Assembly (NCBI GenBank): GCA_966210515.1
Contig: CBIHLM010000011.1
Span: 16,609 to 80,608, forward strand
Length of the DNA: 64,000 bases
Origin: Paradesertivirga sp966210515
GTDB taxonomy: Bacteria; Bacteroidota; Bacteroidia; Sphingobacteriales; Sphingobacteriaceae
Direction of reading: 5' to 3'
Positions 52,937 through 60,927 of the stretch are shown in pieces. How positions within the stretch are numbered: position 1 is the stretch's first letter; every line of letters begins with the position of its first letter. A program made the translations under genes and the position numbers. A model generated the notes under the pieces. That model was not told the DNA's origin, did no database searches, and worked only from the letters and a program-made list of their open reading frames with translations.

Positions 52937-54157
52937 TTGAATCTAACGGCTTTTATAGCGCAAAGAATCACCTTTCAATCTAAACGTACATTCTCTAAGT
53001 TGAGTGTGCGCATCGCTATTCTTGGTATTATGCTGAGTCTTAGTGTTATGATTCTGGCAGTTGCCGTTGTTAAAGGTTTTAAAACAGAGATCCGTGAAAA
53101 AATCAGGGGATTCTCAGGAGATATACTTTTGATAAAGTATGATTTAAACTCGTCCTATGAGAATTCTCCCTTTGTTTTAAATGCAGATACCCTAAAGAAA
53201 ATTGAATCTCTGGCTGATATACAATATGCACAGCCTTATGCAATTAAGCCCGGTATCATCAATACCGATAATGAAATCGAAGGTGTGGTTTTTAAGGGAG
53301 TGGACAAGAGTTTTCACTGGGATTTTTTTAAGAAAATCCTTGTTAAAGGAAATGTAATCGATTTTTCGGATAGTGTAGCTTCTAAAAAGCAAATACTTAT
53401 TTCACAGCATATTGCTAATAGACTGAATCTTAAAGTTGGAGACGACTTTCTTATGTATTTCATACAGGAAAGTCTGCGAAGACGACCTTTTAAAATTGTT
53501 GGAATATATGATTTGGGCGTTGAAGAAGTTGATAAAACGTACGTAATAGGCGACTTGTCAATAATTAAGCGACTGAATAACTGGCAAAATGAACAGGTTG
53601 GAGGTTATGAAATACGAGTTAAAGATTTTGACAGATTAGATCAAACAACGAATTCTGTCTCAGATTTGATCAATTTTAAACTTCGATCTTTTTCGATTAC
53701 CGAGTGGTATGCCACCATTTTCCAATGGCTTTCGTTGCTGGACGTAAATACCCAGGTCATCCTTGTTTTAATGCTTGCTGTCGCAGTCATTAACATGATT
53801 TCTGCCTTGCTAATCATCATACTTGAACGAACAAATATGATAGGTATATTAAAGGCGCTTGGCAGCTCCAACTGGAGTATCCAAAAAATATTTCTAAGCA
53901 ACGCCGCCTACCTTATCGGCTTCGGGTTGTTGCTTGGAAATACGTTAGGTATAGGATTGGGGCTTTTACAATCCCAGACCCATTTCTTTAAACTTGACCA
54001 GGCTTCTTATTACATGTCTTTTGTACCAGTTCAATTAGAATGGATTGATATTCTGATGCTGAACATTGGCACCCTCCTTGTTTGCTTGCTGGTTTTAATT
54101 ATACCGTCTATGCTGGTAACCCGGATAAGCCCTGTAAAAGCAATAGCCTTTAAATAG
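52937..54157 (+). CDS. LolC/LolE- or FtsX-type ABC transporter permease
   Basis: 406 residues. One N-terminal membrane helix (about 27-48: IAILGIMLSLSVMILAVAVV), a large periplasmic region (about 50-265) and three C-terminal helices (about 270-395), the MacB/LolC/LolE layout. In Proteobacteria LolCE releases lipoproteins from the inner membrane for outer-membrane transport. The ATPase (LolD-like) is not adjacent. The start is TTG at 52937: no in-frame ATG lies between it and the upstream stop at 52865, and the family's conserved N-terminus begins here. Confidence 0.87.
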   Translation: MNLTAFIAQRITFQSKRTFSKLSVRIAILGIMLSLSVMILAVAVVKGFKTEIREKIRGFSGDILLIKYDLNSSYENSPFVLNADTLKKIESLADIQYAQPYAIKPGIINTDNEIEGVVFKGVDKSFHWDFFKKILVKGNVIDFSDSVASKKQILISQHIANRLNLKVGDDFLMYFIQESLRRRPFKIVGIYDLGVEEVDKTYVIGDLSIIKRLNNWQNEQVGGYEIRVKDFDRLDQTTNSVSDLINFKLRSFSITEWYATIFQWLSLLDVNTQVILVLMLAVAVINMISALLIIILERTNMIGILKALGSSNWSIQKIFLSNAAYLIGFGLLLGNTLGIGLGLLQSQTHFFKLDQASYYMSFVPVQLEWIDILMLNIGTLLVCLLVLIIPSMLVTRISPVKAIAFK

Positions 54158-54158
54158 A

Positions 54159-54608
54159 CTATTTTAGGTTCACTCGAATTTCCGCCGTTTGAATCTCTGA
54201 GCTTCCTTCAATCGGGTGCGGATTTACCCCCATAAGATAGATGTTATATAAGCGACCATCTAAATTTATGGTAACACTGTCAGCACTGGTCTCAGCGTGG
54301 GCTCCTCCAATGTGCAAAAGAGACTCAGCCTTTGCATTATTGATATTGGAAACTTCAATCCGGACTGTTGCTTCACCTGCATCGGTGCAACTTACATGAG
54401 TAGGACAGCGATTGTCGCTGATGTTTTTAACTTGGACAAGTATCTTAGCTTCGTCATTTTTCAACATTACTTGCTCATTTAAAGTCGATTTAAATGATAC
54501 ATTAAAACTGTTCTCTTTGTCTATACGGACAGACTCTTTTTCACAGGATATAATAACAGACAAACCCATGCAGCCCAATACTGCAGGCAAAAAAACTTTT
54601 GATTTCAT
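54159..54608 (-). CDS. Lipoprotein of unknown function in the second ECF sigma operon
   Basis: 149 residues; lipobox-like IISC at about 19-22. The mature part looks like one Ig-like beta-sandwich domain, with two Cys in RCPTHVSC that may form a disulfide, and IYLMGVNPHP near the end. It follows the barrel-protein gene by 29 bp on the same strand and is probably co-expressed with the ECF sigma factor. No named family recognised; it could be a sensor accessory or an effector of the regulon. Confidence 0.75.
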   Translation of the reverse strand: MKSKVFLPAVLGCMGLSVIISCEKESVRIDKENSFNVSFKSTLNEQVMLKNDEAKILVQVKNISDNRCPTHVSCTDAGEATVRIEVSNINNAKAESLLHIGGAHAETSADSVTINLDGRLYNIYLMGVNPHPIEGSSEIQTAEIRVNLK

Positions 54609-54637
54609 AACAAATAGGTGATGAGGTAGATTTTGTA

Positions 54638-56002
54638 TTATTTAAGTCGATTAAAATTAAGTTTCAAATTTATTCCGGCTGCTCCAAACCTTAAATCGTA
54701 CGCGCCAAGTCCCGATAAAGGGTATTTAATAAAAGGCTCAAATATAAGCTTAGTTTGATTATTCAAACGATGATCCAGACCCAAAGAAAAATTTAATACC
54801 CTGGCGAAATCAAAGCTTTGAAAATTGCTTGTACTTTGCTGGGTAGGAGAAGTGGTCGAGCTGTTAGAGTTCGTTTGATAATCAAATTCGTAAGTATACG
54901 ATTCATTTATAAAAAAGTTTGAGCTAAATCCCGTGCTCAGATAAACCGTGTTTTTTTTCTCAAGTATTGTGTATTTCAAATTTACAGGAACGTCAAAGCC
55001 TACTAACTTGGCATCATACGAATTAATTGAGTAACTTAAAGTACTGGACGGGCCGAAGCTTTGTTTAGTGCTGAAAGCCGTGGAGTTTTGTACTGTCGCG
55101 AAATCTAAAGCAGCATCCCTGGGTATTAGCTGATTATACTTTAATGTGTTTTGACCAAGGGAAACTCCTGTTGATATTTTTATTCTTTTAGAAATTTTAA
55201 TGTCCGATGTCAATCCAACTCCTGTGTTGATATTAGTTTCACTCCCCTCGGCGTAATTAAAATAAGTTCCTGCGAAAATCCCGATAGTTAATTTTTTAAT
55301 TGCTTTGGATCTTTTTTTAGTTTTATTTGCCTGAACTAAATCTGATAATTCATCTCCTGAGATTACTTCTGAGGGATAGATCTCATTAGCATTCATATTT
55401 TTCTCGGTGCTGGCAATAACTGTTGATACCTTTTGTTGCGATGAGTCGGAGCTAAAGGCTATGTCTTCAGCTCCTTCAGTTGGTTTTGTCTGATCCGAAG
55501 TTAAAGCCATAAGGGTTAACTCATATTCTGAATCTTCCTGAGCAGGAGGGACAACATTGGCAATCGTCCTCAGTTTGCGAGCCGGCAAGGACCTTTTACG
55601 CTCGATAGTCAGCTGGCCTCGATGATTTTTTGCATTGTATGATACAGCTTTCGATCTGAACGCATTTTCCTGACTATCAGGGATGTTTTCAATAGGCTTT
55701 TCGGGAGAAATCGAGATGTTTAAAACCGATCCTGTATCGTTCAGCTTTTTAATAGGTGATTGGTGAGATGTTTTAGCCGTTTCAGATAAATTTTCTATAC
55801 GCTGATTCGAGAAAAACCATATCCCGCAAAGCAGGAGTACGGCGGCGGCGGAGCTGAACCACCACACAGCCTTTGGTTTGGATTCTTTTTCGGGGAAACG
55901 TTTCCGCAGTTCTGTCCAGCTTTCGTTGGCAGAATCACCCTCGAAGTCGTCGAAGAGCTCGTTTATTTTACTGACGAGTTTCTTATCAAACTGATCGTTC
56001 AT
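54638..56002 (-). CDS. Anti-sigma-like tail, inner-membrane helix, periplasmic linker and outer-membrane barrel in one protein
   Basis: 454 residues. Residues 1-45 are hydrophilic and resemble the short cytoplasmic tail of anti-sigma proteins (FDKKLVSKINELFDDFEG). A hydrophobic helix follows at about 46-64 (VWWFSSAAAVLLLCGIWFF). Residues 65-236 are a long polar, probably extended linker. Residues about 237-454 alternate in the pattern of an eight-stranded outer-membrane barrel (IGIFAGTYFNYAEG; RIKISTGVSLGQ; LKYTILEKKNTVYLSTGFSSNFFI; LIFEPFIKYPLSGLGAYDLRFG). There is no cleavable signal peptide. The chain would therefore cross both membranes, as in the dual membrane-spanning anti-sigma factors described in Bacteroides. 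It overlaps its ECF sigma gene by 17 bp. Confidence 0.85.
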   Translation of the reverse strand: MNDQFDKKLVSKINELFDDFEGDSANESWTELRKRFPEKESKPKAVWWFSSAAAVLLLCGIWFFSNQRIENLSETAKTSHQSPIKKLNDTGSVLNISISPEKPIENIPDSQENAFRSKAVSYNAKNHRGQLTIERKRSLPARKLRTIANVVPPAQEDSEYELTLMALTSDQTKPTEGAEDIAFSSDSSQQKVSTVIASTEKNMNANEIYPSEVISGDELSDLVQANKTKKRSKAIKKLTIGIFAGTYFNYAEGSETNINTGVGLTSDIKISKRIKISTGVSLGQNTLKYNQLIPRDAALDFATVQNSTAFSTKQSFGPSSTLSYSINSYDAKLVGFDVPVNLKYTILEKKNTVYLSTGFSSNFFINESYTYEFDYQTNSNSSTTSPTQQSTSNFQSFDFARVLNFSLGLDHRLNNQTKLIFEPFIKYPLSGLGAYDLRFGAAGINLKLNFNRLK

Positions 56003-56552
56003 AATCTGTTTCCTGTTGCTTTGTTAGCTGTTTTCTGAGTTTCTCTTTCGCCCGGCTCAAATACACCCTCGAAGAGCTTACCGGAATGTTTAGCATGTTC
56101 CCAATCTCGTCGTGATTGTATCCGTCAATCTCATAAAGGTTAAAAACCATCCGATGAGTTTCCGGGAGTTCATCAAGCAGTTTTAAAATATCCTTTGCAG
56201 ATAGCTGATCGATAACTTCAGCAGATTTGCTCACATAAATGGCGTCCTCAATATCTAACTGGTCTGCATGTTTTAAATTTTTTCTTCGGCAATCTATCGC
56301 GGTGTTAACAACGATCCGTCTTAGCCATGCCTTAAGAGGCTGGGTTTCTTTAAAGAACTGAATTCCTTTGAAAACCTTTATAAACGAATCGTTGACCACT
56401 TCCATAGCATCGTCTCTATTTGAAAGATATCGCATAGCAACCCCCATAGCAAACCCATAAAAATGCTTATAAAGCATTTCCTGATGCTTGAGGTCCCCTG
56501 ATTTGCATTTTTTAACTAAATCAAGTTCAGATATGCCGATTGGTTTTTGCAT
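55986..56552 (-). CDS. ECF-type sigma factor partnered with the barrel anti-sigma protein
   Basis: 188 residues. Region 2 at about 25-90 (YKHFYGFAMGVAMRYLSNRDDAMEVVNDSFIKVF, then LKAWLRRIVVNTAIDCRR) and region 4 at about 125-180 (LDELPETHRMVFNLYEIDGYNHDEIGNMLNIPVSSSRVYLSRAKEKLRKQL). Its last 17 bp overlap the start of the barrel protein gene, which points to translational coupling. Different in sequence from the ECF factor at 16.2 kb. A TACTTTTG box lies 133 bases upstream. Confidence 0.94.
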   Translation of the reverse strand: MQKPIGISELDLVKKCKSGDLKHQEMLYKHFYGFAMGVAMRYLSNRDDAMEVVNDSFIKVFKGIQFFKETQPLKAWLRRIVVNTAIDCRRKNLKHADQLDIEDAIYVSKSAEVIDQLSAKDILKLLDELPETHRMVFNLYEIDGYNHDEIGNMLNIPVSSSRVYLSRAKEKLRKQLTKQQETDYERSV

Positions 56553-56685
56553 TAAAATTTGCGATTCATCTAAAGGCCTGCTAAATTTCCAGCGTACAAT
56601 CGGATATTCTCTTTCTTAAAACAGTACGGATCGTAAGCGGATAATGCTACAGTCAGCATTAATATTTTCAGCAGCTTCAGGAGGG

Positions 56686-56693
56686 CAAAAGTA
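56686..56693 (-). promoter_or_regulatory. Possible -7 element upstream of the ECF sigma operon
   Basis: TACTTTTG, exact TAnnTTTG match, but 133 bases before the sigma start; it may instead be chance next to the mazG stop. Confidence 0.35.
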
Positions 56694-56704
56694 CAAAGAA
56701 AAAT

Positions 56705-57514
56705 TTATGACATGGTCTTTGCTTCATTCCAAAACACATCCATCTCTTCTAATGTCATATCTTTCAGACTTTTATTAAGGTTTGCCGCTTTACTTTCAAG
56801 ATACTGAAATCGCTTAATGAATTTTTTATTGGTTTTTTCCAAAGCATCTTCAGGATTAATATCTATGAAGCGGGCATAATTTATCAGAGAAAACAAGAGA
56901 TCGCCAAATTCACTTTCAGCTTTATCCTTATCTATCATTGTATCATCGGCCGCGTTAAACTCGTCTCTAAACTCCTTCATTTCTTCTTCTACTTTTTCCC
57001 AAACCTGGCTTTTCTCTTCCCAGTCAAATCCTACACCTCTGGCTTTTTCCTGAATGCGGGAGGCCTTTATTAATGCCGGTAACGATGAGGGCACCCCTTC
57101 AAGCACAGATTTATTACCTTCCTTTAGTTTAAGTTTTTCCCAGTTCCGTTTAACATCCTCTTCGTTAGATACGTCAACATCTCCGTAAATATGCGGGTGG
57201 CGATGAATAAGCTTTTCGCAAATGCTATTTAGCACATCTATAATATTAAAGTCGCCTGTTTCAGAACCAATCCGGGCATAAAAAACGAGGTGAAGCATAA
57301 TATCGCCGAGTTCTTTTTTTATCTCCTGTTTATCGCCTTCAAGGATAGCGTCAGATAACTCATACGTTTCTTCGATTGTCAGGTGTCTTAATGTTTCCAG
57401 CGTCTGTTTTTTATCCCACGGACATTGTTCGCGTAAAGTGTCCATAATAGCGAGCAGGCGTTCAAAGGCAGCAGGTGCTGTATGTGCGGCTTGAGGTGGA
57501 ATAATAGCTGGCAT
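56705..57514 (-). CDS. mazG: Nucleoside triphosphate pyrophosphohydrolase MazG
   Basis: 269 residues with the two-domain MazG layout. Seen: LLAIMDTLREQCPWDKKQTLETLRHLTIEETYELSDAI (metal-binding Glu pair), ELGDIMLHLVFYARI, and in the second half FGDLLFSLINYARF with EKTNKKFIKRFQYLE. It hydrolyses abnormal or excess NTPs to NMPs. It follows the cytochrome gene on the same strand by 18 bp. Confidence 0.96.
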   Translation of the reverse strand: MPAIIPPQAAHTAPAAFERLLAIMDTLREQCPWDKKQTLETLRHLTIEETYELSDAILEGDKQEIKKELGDIMLHLVFYARIGSETGDFNIIDVLNSICEKLIHRHPHIYGDVDVSNEEDVKRNWEKLKLKEGNKSVLEGVPSSLPALIKASRIQEKARGVGFDWEEKSQVWEKVEEEMKEFRDEFNAADDTMIDKDKAESEFGDLLFSLINYARFIDINPEDALEKTNKKFIKRFQYLESKAANLNKSLKDMTLEEMDVFWNEAKTMS

Positions 57515-57532
57515 ACAATGTGTTTAAAATAT

Positions 57533-57934
57533 TTAGTTTTCAGGATGATGTTTCCCTCTATGACAGGTAATGCAGCTTACTTCCATAACGGCCTGGTTGT
57601 ATTGACTTTTCTTTTCACCGAAGTTTTTAATATTCAGTTTATTAGTCATTTTCATCATTGATCTGGTTACGTTTTTCTCTTCTTTAGCATCGCTTGCAAA
57701 GTCCATTTTCTGAGTTTGTTCGTTTCGTACGTGACAAAAATTACACTTAACGCCCAATGCCGCATTATAATGCTTCATTACCTTTTCAATTTCATCATGA
57801 CTGATGTTTTTAGGAAGTACCTTAAGATTTTTATATTCGTGTTTTTCTTCTTCCTTTTTTTGTGGCATCGTCGATGATGTTCCGATAATAATTAAAGAAA
57901 GTAAGGCAAGAATAATAAGCGTGCGTATTTTCAT
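57533..57934 (-). CDS. Small dihaem c-type cytochrome
   Basis: 133 residues; N-terminal hydrophobic signal or anchor at about 5-20. Two haem c attachment motifs are present: CNFCH at 64-68 and CITCH at 121-125, so two covalent haems are expected. The spacing and the PKNISHDEIEKVMKHYNAALGVKCNFCHV stretch resemble the family annotated as photosynthetic reaction-centre cytochrome c subunit-like, common in Bacteroidota without phototrophy. Probably a periplasmic electron carrier; partner unknown. It lies just upstream of mazG in the same direction. Confidence 0.88.
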   Translation of the reverse strand: MKIRTLIILALLSLIIIGTSSTMPQKKEEEKHEYKNLKVLPKNISHDEIEKVMKHYNAALGVKCNFCHVRNEQTQKMDFASDAKEEKNVTRSMMKMTNKLNIKNFGEKKSQYNQAVMEVSCITCHRGKHHPEN

Positions 57935-57981
57935 TGTGTGTGAGTTTAGGTTTCTAAAATAAAGATTTTAATAAAGGAAAA

Positions 57982-58656
57982 CTATTTTTTTATAGCTCGT
58001 AACATTTCTCTCTTTCCAGGTGCTCCCGGAGCTTTTTCAATATCGAAACCCAACGATTTCATTGATCGTTTTAAATTTCCGGTGATTGCGTAGGTCACAA
58101 ACACTCCCCCGGGGGTTAAATATTTACAGCAGTGTTCAAGGGCTTGGGTTGTCCACATCTCCGGCTGATGAATAGCTGCGAAAGCATCAAAGTAAAGCAC
58201 ATCAAACTGTTTTCTGCTTTTAAACTCCTCAAGTTTACAATTTACGACCCGTAATCTGCAGTACTCATTAATCATCATTTCAGCTTTTAAGCTCTCCTGA
58301 TAGTTTTGAAGGAAGCTGTTATATAACCTTTCGGATACATAATCTCCATACTCGGTCGAGCCAATCATTTCCAAAGACAAGGGAAAGGCTTCGATTCCGG
58401 TATAATTTAATGCGGCTTTTTTATCAAAACAATACTCTGCGCTCAATAAGAAATTTAAACCCGTTCCAAAGCCAACTTCAAGCACTGAAACTTCTGTTTG
58501 ATTTTTGTTCTCAAGGAAAAAATGCAGCCCGGATTTAACAAAAACGTGTTTGCTTTCTTGAAGAGCACCGTGTTTAGAATGATAGTTTTCTCCGACAGAT
58601 GGATTAAATATGGTTTTTGAGCCGTCTGCAGTAACCACAAAATGCAAGTTTGCCAT
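57982..58656 (-). CDS. mnmD: tRNA U34 methyltransferase MnmD
   Basis: 224 residues. Seen: LHFVVTADGSKTIFNPSVGENYHSKHGALQES (the MnmD N-terminal mark), SVLEVGFGTGLNFLLSAEY (SAM-binding), VLYFDAFAAIHQPEMWT and GGVFVTYAITGNLKRSMKSLGF. It carries out the last methylation of 5-aminomethyl-2-thiouridine in some tRNAs. The oxidase part (MnmC1) fused in E. coli MnmC is absent, as expected for MnmD. Divergent from pyrD; each has its own exact -7 box in the 83-bp gap. Confidence 0.94.
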   Translation of the reverse strand: MANLHFVVTADGSKTIFNPSVGENYHSKHGALQESKHVFVKSGLHFFLENKNQTEVSVLEVGFGTGLNFLLSAEYCFDKKAALNYTGIEAFPLSLEMIGSTEYGDYVSERLYNSFLQNYQESLKAEMMINEYCRLRVVNCKLEEFKSRKQFDVLYFDAFAAIHQPEMWTTQALEHCCKYLTPGGVFVTYAITGNLKRSMKSLGFDIEKAPGAPGKREMLRAIKK

Positions 58657-58672
58657 TGCTTATTTTAATCTT

Positions 58673-58680
58673 CAAAGTTA
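58673..58680 (-). promoter_or_regulatory. -7 promoter element of mnmD
   Basis: TAACTTTG, exact TAnnTTTG match, 16 bases before the mnmD ATG. Confidence 0.65.
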
Positions 58681-58727
58681 AATTAAGTTTCTGAATGATG
58701 ATCTTATTTCAAAATCAATAATTCATG

Positions 58728-58735
58728 TATTTTTG
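58728..58735 (+). promoter_or_regulatory. -7 promoter element of pyrD
   Basis: TATTTTTG, exact TAnnTTTG match, 4 bases before the ATG at 58740. An upstream ATG at 58725 overlaps the box and is therefore unlikely to be the start. Confidence 0.7.
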
Positions 58736-58739
58736 CAGC

Positions 58740-59765
58740 ATGTATCAATTGCTAAAGCCTTTTTTATTTCAGTTCGAACCTGAAAAGATTCATTATTTCG
58801 TTACCGGAACATTAAAAACCCTAAACCGTATTTGGGGAGCAGCCTCTTTACAAAAAAAAATGTTTCAGGTAAATGACCCTCGTTTAGAGCGTGAAGTTTT
58901 CGGATTGAAATTCAAAAATCCCGTAGGGTTAGCCGCCGGGTTTGATAAAAATGCATCCTCGATCAGCGAGCTGGCTAATTTTGGGTTTGGGTTTATTGAA
59001 ATTGGTACAGTTACTCCTCTTCCTCAACCTGGAAATGATAAGCCAAGAATGTTCCGTCTTCCAGCCGATGCAGGTTTAATAAATAGGATGGGGTTCAACA
59101 ATGAAGGGGTGGGAGTGGCTGCGCTTCGGCTAAAGCATTTAAAGCGTGACGGCTTAATTATTGGAGGCAACATCGGTAAAAATAAGCTCACTCCAAATGA
59201 GGACGCGGTAAGCGACTATATTAAATGCTTTGATGCGTTGTTTGATGTTGTAGATTATTTTGTGGTAAACGTGAGTTCTCCTAATACTCCGGGTTTGCGG
59301 GCACTGCAAGAAAAGGAGCCATTGAAAAATATATTAAATACTCTTCAGCAAAGAAATTTGAAAAATAGCGTGTCGAAACCGATCCTTTTGAAAATTGCTC
59401 CTGATTTAACCGATGCACAGCTGGACGATATTGTGGAAATTGTGCAAGAAACTAAAATTACAGGTGTGATAGCAACAAATACCACGATCAGCAGGGATGG
59501 GTTAGTTTCGGCTGAACCGGTAAAATCTGAAACAGGTGGATTAAGCGGAAAACCACTTACTAAACGGTCAACCGAAGTAATTCGTTATTTATCGGAAAAA
59601 TCAGGTAAAGCTTTTCCGATAATTGGTGTTGGAGGAATCCATTCAGCTGAAGACGCAATCGAAAAGTTAGATGCCGGTGCTTCCTTGATTCAGATTTATA
59701 CAGGATTTATCTATGAAGGCCCAGGATTAATTAAGAAAATTAATAAGAGGATTTTATTAGGATAA
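58740..59765 (+). CDS. pyrD: Dihydroorotate dehydrogenase (quinone), class 2
   Basis: 341 residues from the ATG at 58740. It oxidises dihydroorotate to orotate and passes electrons to quinone. The N-terminal membrane-associating helices of class 2 enzymes are present (YQLLKPFLFQFEPEKIHYFVT), then FKNPVGLAAGFDKNA (FMN), IEIGTVTPLPQPGNDKPRMFRL, NRMGFNNEG, the active-site loop NVSSPNTPGLR with its Ser, and IIGVGGIHSAEDAIEKLDAGASLIQIYTGFIYEGP. Alone on the plus strand, ending at a long two-way terminator. The other pyr genes here (pyrR, pyrB) are 36 kb away. Confidence 0.97.
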   Translation: MYQLLKPFLFQFEPEKIHYFVTGTLKTLNRIWGAASLQKKMFQVNDPRLEREVFGLKFKNPVGLAAGFDKNASSISELANFGFGFIEIGTVTPLPQPGNDKPRMFRLPADAGLINRMGFNNEGVGVAALRLKHLKRDGLIIGGNIGKNKLTPNEDAVSDYIKCFDALFDVVDYFVVNVSSPNTPGLRALQEKEPLKNILNTLQQRNLKNSVSKPILLKIAPDLTDAQLDDIVEIVQETKITGVIATNTTISRDGLVSAEPVKSETGGLSGKPLTKRSTEVIRYLSEKSGKAFPIIGVGGIHSAEDAIEKLDAGASLIQIYTGFIYEGPGLIKKINKRILLG

Positions 59766-59792
59766 AATCGCACTAATTGAAGAATCCAAAAT

Positions 59793-59843
59793 TTTCAGCA
59801 TAAAAAAACCCGAAGCCATGCTTCGGGTTTTTTTATGCTGAAA
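59793..59843. terminator. Very long bidirectional terminator (pyrD / small basic protein)
   Basis: Perfect 23-bp arms (59793-59815, 59821-59843) with a 5-nt loop; the GC-rich core of 8 bp is flanked by A and T runs on either side, so it works in both directions. It lies 28 bp after pyrD and 9 bp after the convergent small-protein gene. Confidence 0.95.
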
Positions 59844-59852
59844 CAAGCAAAA

Positions 59853-60032
59853 CTATTTTGCCTGCGCTACAATTTGAGCTAAAACTGCGTTGTTTTTCGA
59901 AAGCTGGCTGTTAGCAGATTCTTTAGAACGGCTACCTGTTTCCAGATTGCGACCTAATTTAAGAAACTGAACTTCCATGCGTGAAACCGTTTTATTCCTT
60001 CTGTCTTTTCTTTTTAAACGTGTAACTGCCAT
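59853..60032 (-). CDS. 59-residue basic protein encoded directly after tRNA-Cys
   Basis: Short gene of 60 codons including the stop. The protein begins MAVTRLKRKDRRNK and is rich in Arg and Lys in the first 20 residues, followed by an amphipathic helix-like stretch (SRMEVQFLKLGRNLETG). Codon use and a convergent terminator 9 bp after its stop support a real gene. It starts 27 bases after the tRNA-Cys 3' end with no promoter box or terminator between, so the two are probably transcribed together. I recall similar small conserved proteins of unknown function in Sphingobacteriaceae; a nucleic-acid-binding role is a guess from charge. Confidence 0.75.
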   Translation of the reverse strand: MAVTRLKRKDRRNKTVSRMEVQFLKLGRNLETGSRSKESANSQLSKNNAVLAQIVAQAK

Positions 60033-60059
60033 TTTTAATTTTTTTTAATTTTTTCCTTG

Positions 60060-60130
60060 AGGTCGGAAGCGGATTCGAACCGCTGTAGAAGGTTTTGCAG
60101 ACCTCTGCCTAGCCACTCGGCCATCCGACC
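60060..60130 (-). tRNA. trnC: tRNA-Cys (anticodon GCA)
   Basis: On the minus strand: acceptor GGTCGGA pairs with TCCGACC (7 bp), discriminator T as usual for Cys; D arm GCCGAGTGGCTAGGC; anticodon stem GAGGT/ACCTT (one G-U) with loop CTGCAAA, anticodon GCA; T arm AGCGG-TTCGAAT-CCGCT. CCA is not encoded. The only tRNA in the window. A TATTTTTG box at 60146-60153 lies just upstream. Confidence 0.97.
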
Positions 60131-60145
60131 TTTGTTAAGGGAGTG

Positions 60146-60153
60146 CAAAAATA
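60146..60153 (-). promoter_or_regulatory. -7 promoter element of tRNA-Cys and the small basic protein
   Basis: TATTTTTG, exact TAnnTTTG match, 15 bases upstream of the mature tRNA 5' end. Confidence 0.7.
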
Positions 60154-60183
60154 GCAATTTATTGTTGCCGCCCAATATTATTT

Positions 60184-60927
60184 TTAGTTATTTCTTTTAA
60201 TTTCTGAACAAATTATTGCGGCAGATATTGCAACATTCAAAGATTCAGCCCCTCCAAATTTAGGAATAGTAACCGCAGTGTTAATTAAAGCTTTAACTTT
60301 CTCTGAAATTCCATTTCCCTCATTTCCTAAAATAATATATCCTTCTTTGCCAAAATTTGTCTCGTACACAGAACGTCCATCCAGCAAGGTACCGAAAATT
60401 GTCATGTTAGCATTTGCAAAAAACTCGTTAAGGTCTGCATGGTAGACGCTTATCCGCGAAAGCGAACCCATGCTTGCCTGTACAACTTTTGGATTATAAG
60501 CATCAACTGTATCTGTAGAGCAAATTATATCCGAAAATCCAAACCAGTCTGCTGTTCGGATTATTGTTCCTAAATTGCCCGGATCCTGAATGCCATCCAA
60601 TACTAATACGAACTTTCCTGTAAAACTTTCTTGCACAGTATTCGTTCTTTCAGGGATCTGTATTAAGGCCAAAGCATCATGGGGACTGGTAAGGGTGCTG
60701 ATTTTTTTTAGTTCAGACTCAGATACTTCCTGAAGTTTTACTTTCTGTGATAAATTATACAACTTTGGAGTTGCTTCCGAAGTGTGAAAAATTGTATTTA
60801 CAATATAGTTTGATTGTGTAAATTCAATGATCGACTTACTACCTTCGGCGATGAAAAGATTTTGTTCTTTTCGATGTTTTTTTTGGTGTAATGCATTTAC
60901 AAAACTGATTTGAGATTTTGAAAGCAT
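60184..60927 (-). CDS. TrmH/SpoU-family RNA 2'-O-methyltransferase
   Basis: 247 residues from the Met at 60927. Substrate-binding N-terminal domain (ISFVNALHQKKHRKEQNLFIAEGSKSI), then the SPOUT knot with the three family motifs: VLVLDGIQDPGNLGTIIRTADWFGF, YIILGNEGNGIS and IPKFGGAESLNVAISAAI. The target may be 23S rRNA (RlmB-like) or tRNA; it cannot be told. The frame extends 25 codons upstream but that part lies inside the divergent tamL gene. Starts overlap those of tamL by 10 bp. Confidence 0.93.
   Translation of the reverse strand: MLSKSQISFVNALHQKKHRKEQNLFIAEGSKSIIEFTQSNYIVNTIFHTSEATPKLYNLSQKVKLQEVSESELKKISTLTSPHDALALIQIPERTNTVQESFTGKFVLVLDGIQDPGNLGTIIRTADWFGFSDIICSTDTVDAYNPKVVQASMGSLSRISVYHADLNEFFANANMTIFGTLLDGRSVYETNFGKEGYIILGNEGNGISEKVKALINTAVTIPKFGGAESLNVAISAAIICSEIKRNN

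Noticed and set aside
58725..58739. Earlier ATG for pyrD
   Set aside because: It overlaps the TATTTTTG promoter box; the second ATG at 58740 gives the usual family N-terminus.
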